This document shows, in pieces, positions 12,001-24,000 of a stretch of 64,000 bases of DNA. Origin of the DNA: Gordionus sp. m RMFG-2023. Taxonomy: Eukaryota > Nematomorpha > Gordioida > Chordodea > Parachordodidae. The position numbers were made by a program, and so were the translations under genes. The notes beneath the pieces were generated by a model, which was given only the letters and a program-made list of their open reading frames with translations, searched no databases and had not been told where the DNA came from. Location: positions 42,984,569 through 43,048,568 of the forward strand of contig NC_088776.1 of the NCBI RefSeq assembly GCF_954871325.1, given 5' to 3'. Numbering within the stretch: position 1 is the first letter of the stretch; each line of letters opens with the position of its first letter.

Positions 12001-15000
12001 TTAAATTAAAATATATTTTTTTATTAAAAATTATGTTATAAAAAATAAAATTTATATATTATATAATAAAATAAAATAAAAATGACAAGGGCAATTATAA
12101 AGATAAACAATTATTACTAAAATAAAATAATACAATGCAGATTGCAAACCCAAAAAAAGGAAATTTTAAGAAAAAAGTTTTATTACATTCCCATAAAAGG
12201 AAATTTTTAATAGACAAAAATGTTTATTTATTCTAAGAAAAAAGTTTTATTGTTGTGTTTATTACATAATATAGTTGGGTAAATGTTCTCCACTTAAAAA
12301 AACACGATTGGTACAATAAAAAAAGAAATATTGTTATAGTTCATTTAAACAATTATTTTTTTTTAGTTTATTTTAAATTTCCTTAACCCGCCCGCCCATG
12401 GTTCAAATTTCTTAACCCGCCCGCCCATAGTTTCAAATTTTTTTTAACCCGCCCGCCTGCCTGCCCGTTTTTGAAAAATTTTTCACCCACCCATCCGCCT
12501 GCTTACTTTGATCTAGGGCGTGGGCGGGCTGGCCGAAACCCCGCCCAATGCAGACCTCTACTGTAAACCTCAACATGCCTTAATAGTTAATACGTAGTCA
12601 GCTATTACAGTGAAACGCGTGTTAAAAATCAACTAACAATAAAAGGGGATAAATATAATAAAATTTTATTTTAATTTAATACATATTGAAATTGAATATG
12701 GACAAGCAATTAATTAACAAGATTAATCGTTTTTAAGTTAATAAAAAGAAATTATGTTGTAAATATATAATTTGTGATAAAAAATGGAAATTTTTTTTTG
12801 ATCTTTTAGAATGTTCAAGTAAGATTTTTGTAAAAAGTGTTTTTGATATTTGAAAATATTTTAGAATTTCTTAAATGTAATCTATTTTGAAATTTCGCAC
12901 CCATTTATTTCGATAAAAATATGATAATATTATAAATTTTTATGATAACTTCGATAAAATAATTAATACATAAAAAATATAATTATAATTTATCAAAATA
13001 TTCTATTGTTCCACGAATTTGATGATGGTACCTTTTTAGAAATTAAAAGAGTTAATATAATAATTATTAATACAAATCAATTAAAAGGATTACTTAATTA
13101 ATCAGTTGCCCGCGATAACCCAACTCCAAATAGCGAATAGTCATTCTTTATAAATATGGATATTATATATGTTCATGTGATTGTAAAAGTTAGTAAAATC
13201 ATAAGAAATAAATCCGTCTAAGAGCTGAATAATATTCCCAATAATCTCATTTCTTGAATTAGGGTGGGGGTTTATTGCTCGATATTTATTTTTAAAGACT
13301 CCAAAGAAATTTTCGATGGGATTTTGAGGTGAATATGGTGGTAGATATTCAATCCTATCTTTATATGCATCGATAAGATGGCTTCTATGGATAGATGCAT
13401 TATCGATTACAATAATTGCATCTGGTGGTAAGACACTGATAAGCTCTGTCATAAAATCACGGAATAACAACCCATTATAAGTTCCTTCGATTATTTTATA
13501 ATGGATTACCCTTCCAATTCCAATTGTACAAAGTATGCTTACATTTTTACCCTTAGAGGATGGAATTTTTATTATTGGACGGTTGTATGATGCCCAGGCG
13601 TAGATTGGTGCAACGTGTAAGTTTATTCCAGTTTCATCTAAGAAATATAATTTTTCTCTTGGGGTATTTAAGATCTTTACACAATAGATTTGACGAATAT
13701 TGATTGCCCCAGGAGTATTCCTTCTATCAGGCTCCTTGACAGCTCTTTTTTTCGACCAACCTATATTTTTTATATATTTGCTAATTGTTGTTTTCGTTTT
13801 TGGACTACCAGGAGGTAAATTTTCTATTATCTCCTGGATAATAAGAGTATTATTATCCATCAATAAATTTATGATGCGTCTTTCAATTATGGAAGTATCT
13901 TTTTTTTACTTCCTCTTTTTTAAATATTATATTCTTTTAAAGGATCTGTTTATATCTGAGAATGTGTCCCGTCTATTAACTGATACTGTAGACATTTCGA
14001 CGTATTTTGCAATATCTTTAATTTTCATCTGTTCTCTTTCAGGCATTGATAACATTTTTGCAACTATATCTATTTTTTCTTTATTCCAATATTTGTGTAT
14101 TCTTTTTGGTCTTTGAATTCTCGACGAAGACTGGGAGTTTTCATTTAAATTGGAAAAATTAATATTACTATTGGATAATAAAGATTCTATAAAACCCATT
14201 TTTTTATTATTTAAGAAAAATTTAAAAAATTAATAAATATTTTTTGGTTCGGGTCCGCTCTATATACTCTTAAAAATATCAAAAAGGCAAATAAGCTAAA
14301 ATGGACCCTATAAGTTTGAAACGAGAGATTTAAAAAAATATTAAAAATTTAACTTTTACAGATTAGATAGTTTTTCCTATTTAAGTATTTAATATTAAAT
14401 TAATATCATTATAAATTTTAGTAAATACATCAAATATTTAATATAATTATATAATTAATATTAAAATCATTGAATATAAATTTTAATAAATATATAATTG
14501 TAATATTTAACATAATATATTATTAATATATATTTATAGTATCTAAATTAATTTGATATAAAGAAAAATATATAAATTGTATTAATATAAATTTTAATAA
14601 GTATATAATTGTAATATTTAACATAATATATTATTAATATAATATTTAAAGTAATATAAAGAAAAATATATAAATTGTATTAATATAAATTTTAGTAATA
14701 TATAATTATAATTATGATTTAATTATAATATAGTAATTAATATTATTAACATAATTAATATATAATTTAGTATAATTTATATTATTATATTTATAATATT
14801 ATTTAATATTTTATATATTTATAATATTATTTACCTATTTAATATAATTTATTTATAATTTAGTATAATTTATATTATTATATTTATAATATTATTTAAT
14901 ATTTTATATATTTATAATATTATTTACCTATTTAATATAATTTATTTATAATTCAATATTATATATAATACAATATGGTTAATATTACTAGGAACTCCAT

Positions 15001-18000
15001 TAATAAAATTTTTATCGTAGAGACTTATACTTATTATTCCTATAAATATCAGATTTACTCATATTTTAATTTTTTTAAGATTTCTATTGATTAATGGGAA
15101 TATGTTAATCTCTTTTCCTACTAGGAACTCCATTAATAAGTATCATAGGGATTTATACTTGTTATTCCTATAAATATGAGATTTACTCATATATGTTAAT
15201 CTCTTTTCCTGCTAGGAACTCCATTAATAAAATTTTTATCATAGGGATTTATACTTATTATTCCTATAAATATCAGATTTACTCATATTTTAATTTTTTA
15301 ATGGGAATATGTTAATCTCTTTTCCTACTAGGAACTCCATTAATAAAATTTTTATCATAGGGATTTATGCTTGTTATTCCTATAAATATGAGATTTATTT
15401 TGTTAGAGGTTTCTAGTCACTTATCTTACTAGGAAATCTATTTATCATACGTGTTTATTCATATAAATATCTGATTACTTAGATATTACTTAAAAATATT
15501 GTTAAAAGGCTCGATTTGAGTCGAGTTTTTAAAAACGGCTAACTCGAATTTTCGCTAGCAAAATATTGAATAATCCTCGAGATTTAGCTAATAGATGCCA
15601 AACCTTTATGTAACCTCTGAGCAAGGTCTGCTAGCTTGCCTAATATTTTTTCGGATAAAATATTGAGTTAGCCGTTTTTAAAAATCGGCTTAAATCGAGC
15701 CGTTTAACAAAATTACTTATAAATAATATGTAAGAATAATGAAATATAAGCCTAACAATTTTATTATTACTTTTGCAATTATATCAATAGTATTATAAAT
15801 ATTTATTGTGATTGATAAATATAAAATAATGATTGCAATTGTATAATAATGCTATATAAAATAATGATTGCAATTTATATATCAATACTATATAAATTTA
15901 TATTTATTGAGACTATATATTGATGAAGGTATATAAAATAAAGATTGCAATTTGCATATCAATTATAAAATTATATTTATTAAGACTGTATATTGATGGT
16001 GGTGTATAAAAATTTGTATATATTGCAATTGAATATTAATTGTATATAAAATGATGATTAAAATTTGTATATCAATAGGTGGTATATAAAATAATGATTG
16101 CAATTTGTATTTCAATAGTAATATATAAAATTATGGTAATTACTTTTTGCATATCAATATCATATAAAATGGTGTAAATTTGAAAAAGCATTAAAAAATG
16201 AAAATTTTGACAGCATGATCACAATATTGATAGAGTGATGTGAATTTTTAGGTAAAAACCTAATAATTAATAAATATCTATGTATGCATATAATAGTTTT
16301 CTCTATTTTGAGAATATAAATAATTATTAGAAAATAGTAGATTTTTATTAAATTTAGATTTTATAAATTTATATTAGGCATTTTGCTTTAAAAAAATTAA
16401 TTGATTTATTAAATAATCTTCAATGGCTATAAAAGATAATTTCCAGATAAAACTAGTAGCATATTTTAATTTATCTTGATTGGTTGGAGTTCCTGAATGG
16501 ATTATAAATGATGCTAAGATTAAAATTTCCAGGTTAACAAGATAGCATATTTTAAATTTTCTTTGGTTGGTTGGAGTTCCTGAATGGATTATATCAAGTG
16601 ATGCTAAGATTAAAATTTCCAGGTAAAGATAGCATATTTTAAATTACTTTGGTTGGTTGGAGTTCCTGAATGGATTATATCAAGTGATGCTAAGATTAAA
16701 ATTTCCAGGTTAACAAGATAGCATATTTTAAATTTACCTTGATTAGTTGGAGTTCCTGAATGGATTATATCAAGTGATGCTAAGATTTTCCAGGTTAACA
16801 AGATAGCATATTTTAAATTTACTTTGGTTGGTTGGAGTTCCTGAATGGATTATATCAAGTGATGCTAAGATTAAAATTTCCAGGTTAACATGATAACATA
16901 TTTTAAATATACCTTGATTAGTTGGAGTTCCTGAATGGATTATATCAATTGATGCTAAGAAGAAAATTTTCAGGTTAACAAGATAGCATATTAGTAATAT
17001 ATTCTAAGAAGAAAATTTCCAGGTTAACAAGATAGCATAATAGTAATATATTCTATAATTTACCTGGGTTGGTTATGGTCTTAAATGATGCTGGAGAAAA
17101 TATTTTAGATAAACTTTCTAAGCAGGCAAGAGCTATAATATGATTATTTTATATAAGATTAACAAAAAATATACCAGTGCATTGTTTGGATATATGAAAG
17201 ATATTGTTTTTAAATATCCCTTTACCCACACATGATGGCCTGGTGCATTTGTAATACATAGTAATATTATAACTATCATATTTTCTAAAATGTGAATGAA
17301 TCATATAACACATTTTTTTATTTTTAATTAAATTTCCAACACATTTCTTTTCAACGATTAATCTTGTTTTAATTACTTGTCCATATTTAATTTCAATATG
17401 TATTAAATTAAAATAAAACTTTATTATATTTACACCTTTTTATTGTTGATTTTTAACACTCATTTCACTGTATTATTTATTCCGTTGGTTATTATTAATA
17501 AACATTTAATGATTACATTGTATAAATTGATTTTGCTATTTTTATACGCCTAAAGTAGAACAGTATATTAATCTAGATTGTTTTTCAAACATATATAATG
17601 GAAAAACGACTATAAAAAGAAAAATATTGTTAAATTTCTTATTTTATATTGAAACATTAATAAAAATCTTATTATATACTTAAAACTCTTAAAATTAATG
17701 ATGTTTGAGTAAAATATCATCGCTTTCTGCTCGAGCATTTATCATTCTTACAAAATTTATCGCGGCATATTTTAATTTGATATTTGTTATTTAAAAAAAA
17801 TGAATAATATTTTAGTTATAAAAATAGCTAATTGAAAAATAATCTTCATTGTTTATTATACATTCTTACCCAACCCTTATCGAAATGCTAGTTTTAAAAA
17901 TTTACATTCTTTCCTCGATGTTAGGACATTTCTATTTTTCGTATTTTTTCTGTTGTTTTTATATATTTTTTTTCTCATGATTTTGCTGAAAAAAATATTT

Positions 18001-21000
18001 TTTAGTTTTGTTTTTTCGTATAATTATTACTTTGCTTATAATTTTTTAATTAATGACTAGCTTATTTATTTAAATTACAAAGCTTATATTGTAAGTTTAA
18101 TTGTTTATAATCATTAATGATGCTTATTTATATGTAAATGTATAGACATAAAAAAAATACTAGCTTAATTTTTTACTTTATTGATATTTGCAATGTCTAT
18201 ATTATAATTTGGGTTTAATTTATTTTTGTATAGATTTTGTAAAATATATGTTTGTTTGTTTTGAGAATCTATATATCGTCAATAAAATTTTTGATCCCTT
18301 TGTCAATTTTCTTCTAAAGGTATTAGAACTAAATGTTTCATATAGTTTACACAAATGACGGGGAATCATAAATGATGATGAATTACAAAGAGTTATGATC
18401 AATAGTGATGATAGTGTTGTTAAACGGCTTGTTTTGAGCCGATTTTTAAAAATGGCTAACTAAGTTTTTTATCCAGAAAAATATTATGCAAACCTGAAAA
18501 TTTTGCTCATAGAAGGAGCAAAGGTCTAGACATATAGTATCGAAATTTCGAGACTTAGTCAATATTTTTTTGGCGAAAATATTGAGTTAGCCGTTTTTAA
18601 AAATCGGCTCAAAACGAGCCGTTTAACAACATTAGTGATGAATGACAAATGATCAATGATGGCGAATCTGAGTTCAAAAATAAAAATTATTATATTAAAA
18701 AAAAATATATTATATATTCCATTTTAATTTTGAAATTGTACTATATTATTTAACTCTGATTCCGCATCAATTATTATTCACAACTATTAGTGATGTCCTG
18801 TCATTTGTATAAATTAAAAATCTTAAAAAAAGGTTTATAAACTACTATTGTTTTATAATAAAAACCAAAAATTAGGCTTAACTTCTACACTCGTTTTATT
18901 AATTTTTTGTTTGCTTTTATGATAGAACAGGAGTAACATCCTTTTCACACAAGTATTTTTAAGTTATATATTTCTAGGTCTCATTGCAGAATTCCATATC
19001 ACCACCTTCCCAAACATTTTTGCGATCGGCTTTAAGCCGAATAACCAAAGATCACACAATAAAAGCGCGGGCTTTTGATTATGCGTATGCAGAATTTGCG
19101 GCGCACCGTAACGCACTTTCAAAAGAGCGCACTGCCCTGACTTGCCTTCTGGATGTGGCAGAGGCTTTCAAAAGACAGGCATGCCGCCTAGACCGAAATT
19201 TGGAAGCCTTCTATAATGGTACCAGTAAGAAGACGGAGTTTAACGAGAGGGATAAGGAGATGTAAGTTTAGAAACGATATACTTTTATAGGCAAAACAAT
19301 CGGTATATTTATTTTAAATTCTGTACTATAGTGTTTTATAATTATGTAATTTAACTTCTAATATTATGCAATTATATTGACCTCCATAATATAATATCAA
19401 ATATCTTCAAAATATATAAGATATTATAATATAACATAATCTTCTTTCCCACCAAGTTAAGATCGTCTATCAATCTTTTTATTTACCAAGTTCAAGTTCA
19501 TCTATTCTTGTTCTAAAAGCTTGTAATTTTGGTGCTTGATTTTATATATTTGTACCATTTATTAATATTTTTACTTTTCTTAAAATTGGATCTTTCGCGG
19601 TTTCATCTCTAAGTTCTTTTCTTGATAGAGTTAATGTGTCATAAGTAAGATTTCTTATATATTTCACTGTTTTAGTTATTTTATCATCATTTTTCTCTAT
19701 TGGGTTTCGCGATAAAGCATCTGCAAATATTATTAGGGGCATTCTATTATATCATAATCATATGCAAATAATTTATAAGCCCAACGTAATAATCTTTGGG
19801 TTGTTAATGAGCTTAAATCTCTATTACCATATATCTTTATTAAAGATTTGTCAACCGTTCGTATTTTAAAATTTTCGTCCATACAAATAGTTATAATTTT
19901 TCTACGCCGTTTATTTTTGCTTTGGCTTCTTTGTCGATTGTTGAATAATTCTTTTCAGCATCTTGTAAAGTTCTCGAGGTGTAAGCTATTGGGAATTCGT
20001 TACCATTATTATATTTTTGCATGAGTACAGCTCCAAATCCTTGGTGTTTCTATTATTAACTCAAGGTCCGGTTTATAAAACTGTTTAGTATTTTGTTCTG
20101 TTACTATTATCAAACACCGTAGCGAATTATATATATAATTTGCCAATATTACGTTACCATTACCATTATTATTATATTTATTGTTGATAATATTGATTTT
20201 TACATTTGTTGGTAACGATAAATCAAATTCTATAGTCCATGGAAATTTAAATAGTGCTGCAACATCTTTTACATAAGCTTCGCCCATAATTCTTATTGTA
20301 TTGTTTCCATATGTAGGTGGAGCTCTAGCCATTCTAAGTTTTGGCCTCCCAATTTTATTCCATATTGTTGCATTAATAATAGTTACTGCTGAACCTGTAT
20401 CATATTCCATTTTAATTTCGTGGTTATTTATTAATACCGAAATTGTTGGGTGCTGTCCATATTTGTAGACTTTTCTTATTGAGAAATCTAAATCGTCGTC
20501 GTTATTATTGTAATTTGTACCTTCTTCTAGTTTTACAACACATGGCAAAGTGGTTTGATTACTGCACGTTTTTCCTTATGGTTGACAATTTCTAATAGCA
20601 TGAAAACGATTACAAAAATAGCACGAGTTTCTTGTATTATTATTGTGTGGTAGTTATTATAACCTTGTATTGGTTCTCTTTTTAAGTATGTTTTATTATC
20701 ATTTTGATAGTGCCGATTATCATTATCATGTCGATTATCATTAACATTATACTGTCGATTATTATCATTTTGATTTAATCGTTTATTATTATCATTATAT
20801 TTGGTCATGTCTTTGTTTTATAAACCATTTTAGTTGTACGTTCCATCGTTAAAGCCATTTCAATAACTCTGTTTAAGCTTAACGGTTGGTTTTCGTCCCT
20901 AGTATCTGGGTATCTTAAATGTTGTTCTTTATCTAGTTGTGACATCTTTAGTCCAGCGATTAATTTATCGCGAATTCTTAGTTCTACATTATCTTCAAAT

Positions 21001-24000
21001 TCGCATCTTCGGGCTAGCTCCTTTATAGTTTTTAAATGACTCAAAACGGATTCTGTAGGCCCGCGACTTAATCTAATGATATCACTTCTAGATGCCAGAA
21101 CAGTTCTTTCATCTTTATAATGTTGTTTTGCAATTTTGAATATATCTGCCCATATTACATCATCAATTTTTCTTGGGAAGAGTAATTTTTTTTATATCAG
21201 TTATAATATTTATTCCTCCATAAGCTATAAATAATTTTTTCAAAGTGGCGTCGAGGAATATTTTTAACGTTCAGTATGTATTTTATGTAGTCAAAATAAT
21301 CGTCAATAGAACACTCATCTTTTTTAAATTATTATTATTATTATTTTATCCATAATTTCTAAACAGATCTATTTTTTTTTATAAACAAAAAAATTATAAT
21401 TCTATATAATATTTAATTTGACCGAAGACCGCATTTTTTATTTCGTCATCATATTAGTCAAAACAATCGTTATATTTATTTTAAATTCTGTTCTATATAT
21501 AGTGTTTTATAATTATGCAAATTAACTTCTAATATTATGGAATTATATTGACCTCCATAATATAAAATTAAATGTAGGAAAGTTATAATGATATAATATT
21601 CAAATAACTTAACTTTAAAATATATAAGATATTAAAATATAACATATACTATTCGAATATTTACGAGATAAGTTTTATGGGAGGGGCATAGAATTAGTCT
21701 TTTCCCGAAACATAACAAAAATCCTACGGTCTCTGGAAAACAATCTTTTAGTGGTCCTCTGACTCTGGAAAATGTATTGGGTCCTCCACTTGCCAATTTA
21801 AGCTTCTGGTCATTTCTTTTATGAGGTTTATACTTGAGTGAAGTTTTTGTTTAAAGTTTAATTTCGTTTCTTTTTCCCTTTTAGATAAGTAAAAAGCTAT
21901 TTTTATGATATAAACAATTCTCGAATGTTATTAAAATGATTTATCATTTTTTGCTTAGAATAAGACAAAACAAACAATTCCTATCCCATAAGCTTGAATC
22001 AATATTGGAATCTAAGCATAAGCTCGAAGCTCAAATTATTGGAGTAATGACTAGATGCAATGATTTGGAAAAAGAGTTTAACGGCATAAAACCAGAAATT
22101 TTAGATTTACACAAGAGAAGAGAAATTTTGCACGGGTTATAAATAGTTTAATATTTGAAAGGTATCTTGAGAAATCTAAATTTTATTTGTTACATTGAGA
22201 AAGAGATGTATCATTTTGAGTATTATTTTACAGGCTCTTTCATTTAAACATAACATTTTATTTGGATTAATAATATATATATCTATAAAAATACATTATC
22301 TTTCTTATGTTTAAAAGTTTAAAAATTAAAACAAAAAACTGGGTAAATTTATAGCGTATTTTTTTAGTAATCCAATATTTTAATTTAAATTAATTCAGCA
22401 TATTTTAAGGTGTTTATATTTTATTGTATTTGGCGGAGGGGGGGTCTTATATAACCTTTTTTAAATTATAACGAGAGAGGGTATAAACTAAAATGTACCG
22501 AATCCTCAAAAGGCGTAATGTAATTCTTGTTCAAGAATAGGTTAAAACAAAATTGACATGTTTGATTGCTCAAATATTTTTATTGAAATAATTATTTTAC
22601 TATAACATTTTTTAATGAAAATCTTAAATATATTAGAGTCTAATTTCATTTTAGTTCTCGAGTACTAATAATAAAATAAAATATTTCTTTTTTAAATATT
22701 GTAATTAAGGTATTTATTAAATCGGGGCTTCAACCAAGCTACCATAGAAAAGTGGATAGCCGAAGATGAAGATGATAGTACTTTACTCAATAACCTGAAT
22801 ATTTCGAATAACGACACTTTTGGTACTCCAAATTCCAAAAATCATGACACCTCAATCTTAAATAATCCTAACAATATCACTCTAAAAATTGACGATGACA
22901 TTAAAATGGCATCTGAAAAGTTGTCTAAGATTATTGTGCGTTTAAAACCAGATGTAAAAATGACTCCTATAGAAACATTTTACGAAATCCAAGATCCCAT
23001 TGACCCTTGTGATATTAAATTTAATGGTAATGAACAAAGTAAAGAATCCGCTAATCAATTTTCTCGAAAACATTTTGATACACATCTAAATAATGGGAAC
23101 AATAATAATTTCAAAATCAAAACCAGCATTGATAATTATAATCAGAGCATCGATGAAATAAGTGATGACGATTTTATGAAGTGTAAAAATAAAGTTGTGA
23201 CAACCAATTTCAATAAAAAGAATATTCAAAATATCGTAAATGATCAAAATAACACTAACTTAATAAAAGACTGGGATCCGATGGAAGAAAGACTTTGGTT
23301 TGTTGGCAGTTGTGATAGAGTTACAGCTGAACACCTGTTAAAGGATAAACCACCTGGAACTTTCTTGGTGCGCACATCTAGCAAAGCTTTTCACGCTTTA
23401 TCTATAAGGTTGCTTTGCTAATAATTGTTTTAAAACATTTTATTCTTATTGGGTCAGGAAATTAGAGTTTATTTTCTAATTACAAAATATTTTAAAATGT
23501 AGTATTTATTTTAAGAAAGAATGGGATGACCTGACGGTTTGTTTTTTTAGGAATTTTTTTACTATTTTCTTCTGCATCAATTTATTTAATATACAATTTG
23601 GCTCTAGGAGTGCTTTTCGGTAAACTGGACAGAGTTGTTAAAATAGAGAGCTATCTTTTTTAGTTGCGATATCTAATAGCGTGCTCCTTTTTTGGCGCTA
23701 CTTAGCTACTTTTTAATGTAACTATAAACATGAAATGTAAATATAATATCATAATTAATTATAATTTTTATAATTTATTATTTAATTTTAAATTTTTTTT
23801 ATATAATAAATATTTATTGATATTAAAAACTTTTTTATAAAAATTAAAACATGAACATTTATATATTGAATTAAAAATATATATTAAAAAAACAAATAAA
23901 GATATATTAAAAATTAAATATATATAAAAAAAATATATATAATCTATAAAAAACATAAAAAAGAACCAAGAAAAAAAATATATGAAAAAAGGGTACATAT

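Larger units (their letters stand above)
12608..17470 (-). mobile_element. 4.9-kb Tc1/mariner-IS630-like transposon with long TIRs and tandem-repeat load
   Basis: Flanked by TA (12606-12607, 17471-17472). Ends CAGTGAAACGCGTGTTAAAA and inverse CAGTGAAATGAGTGTTAAAA continue as imperfect inverted repeats for well over 100 bp (shared TTTTAATTTAATACATATTG and ATATGGACAAG words). The transposase (13141-14199) is near the left end. The right two thirds hold AT-rich and other tandem arrays plus a hAT MITE (15495-15714). It is much longer than ordinary Tc1/mariner elements (about 1.3-2.4 kb). Confidence 0.75.
5096..18977 (+). other. 13.9-kb intron made mostly of transposons
   Basis: Intron between nSH2 and iSH2. 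It holds a minus-strand RTE LINE (5990-9820), a hAT (10681-12560), a 4.9-kb Tc1/mariner-like element (12608-17470) and a MITE (18412-18633). The rest (5096-5976, 9834-10672, 17473-18403) is AT-rich unique or decayed repeat with many ATTCG-containing words; no coding exon was recognised. About 300 bp at 9950-10250 resembles 17700-17890 in inverted orientation. Confidence 0.7.

Noticed and set aside
16610-16801. Minus-strand open stretch of 63 codons with an internal repeat
   Set aside because: It is simply the tandem repeat read through; the repeat unit happens to lack stops in one frame.
14440-17060. CRISPR-like or centromeric array
   Set aside because: Units are contiguous without spacers, total under 3 kb and lie within transposon ends.
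23768-23998. 76-codon minus-strand open stretch rich in Phe/Tyr/Ile
   Set aside because: Low-complexity AT-rich translation within a hAT; no codon or domain evidence.
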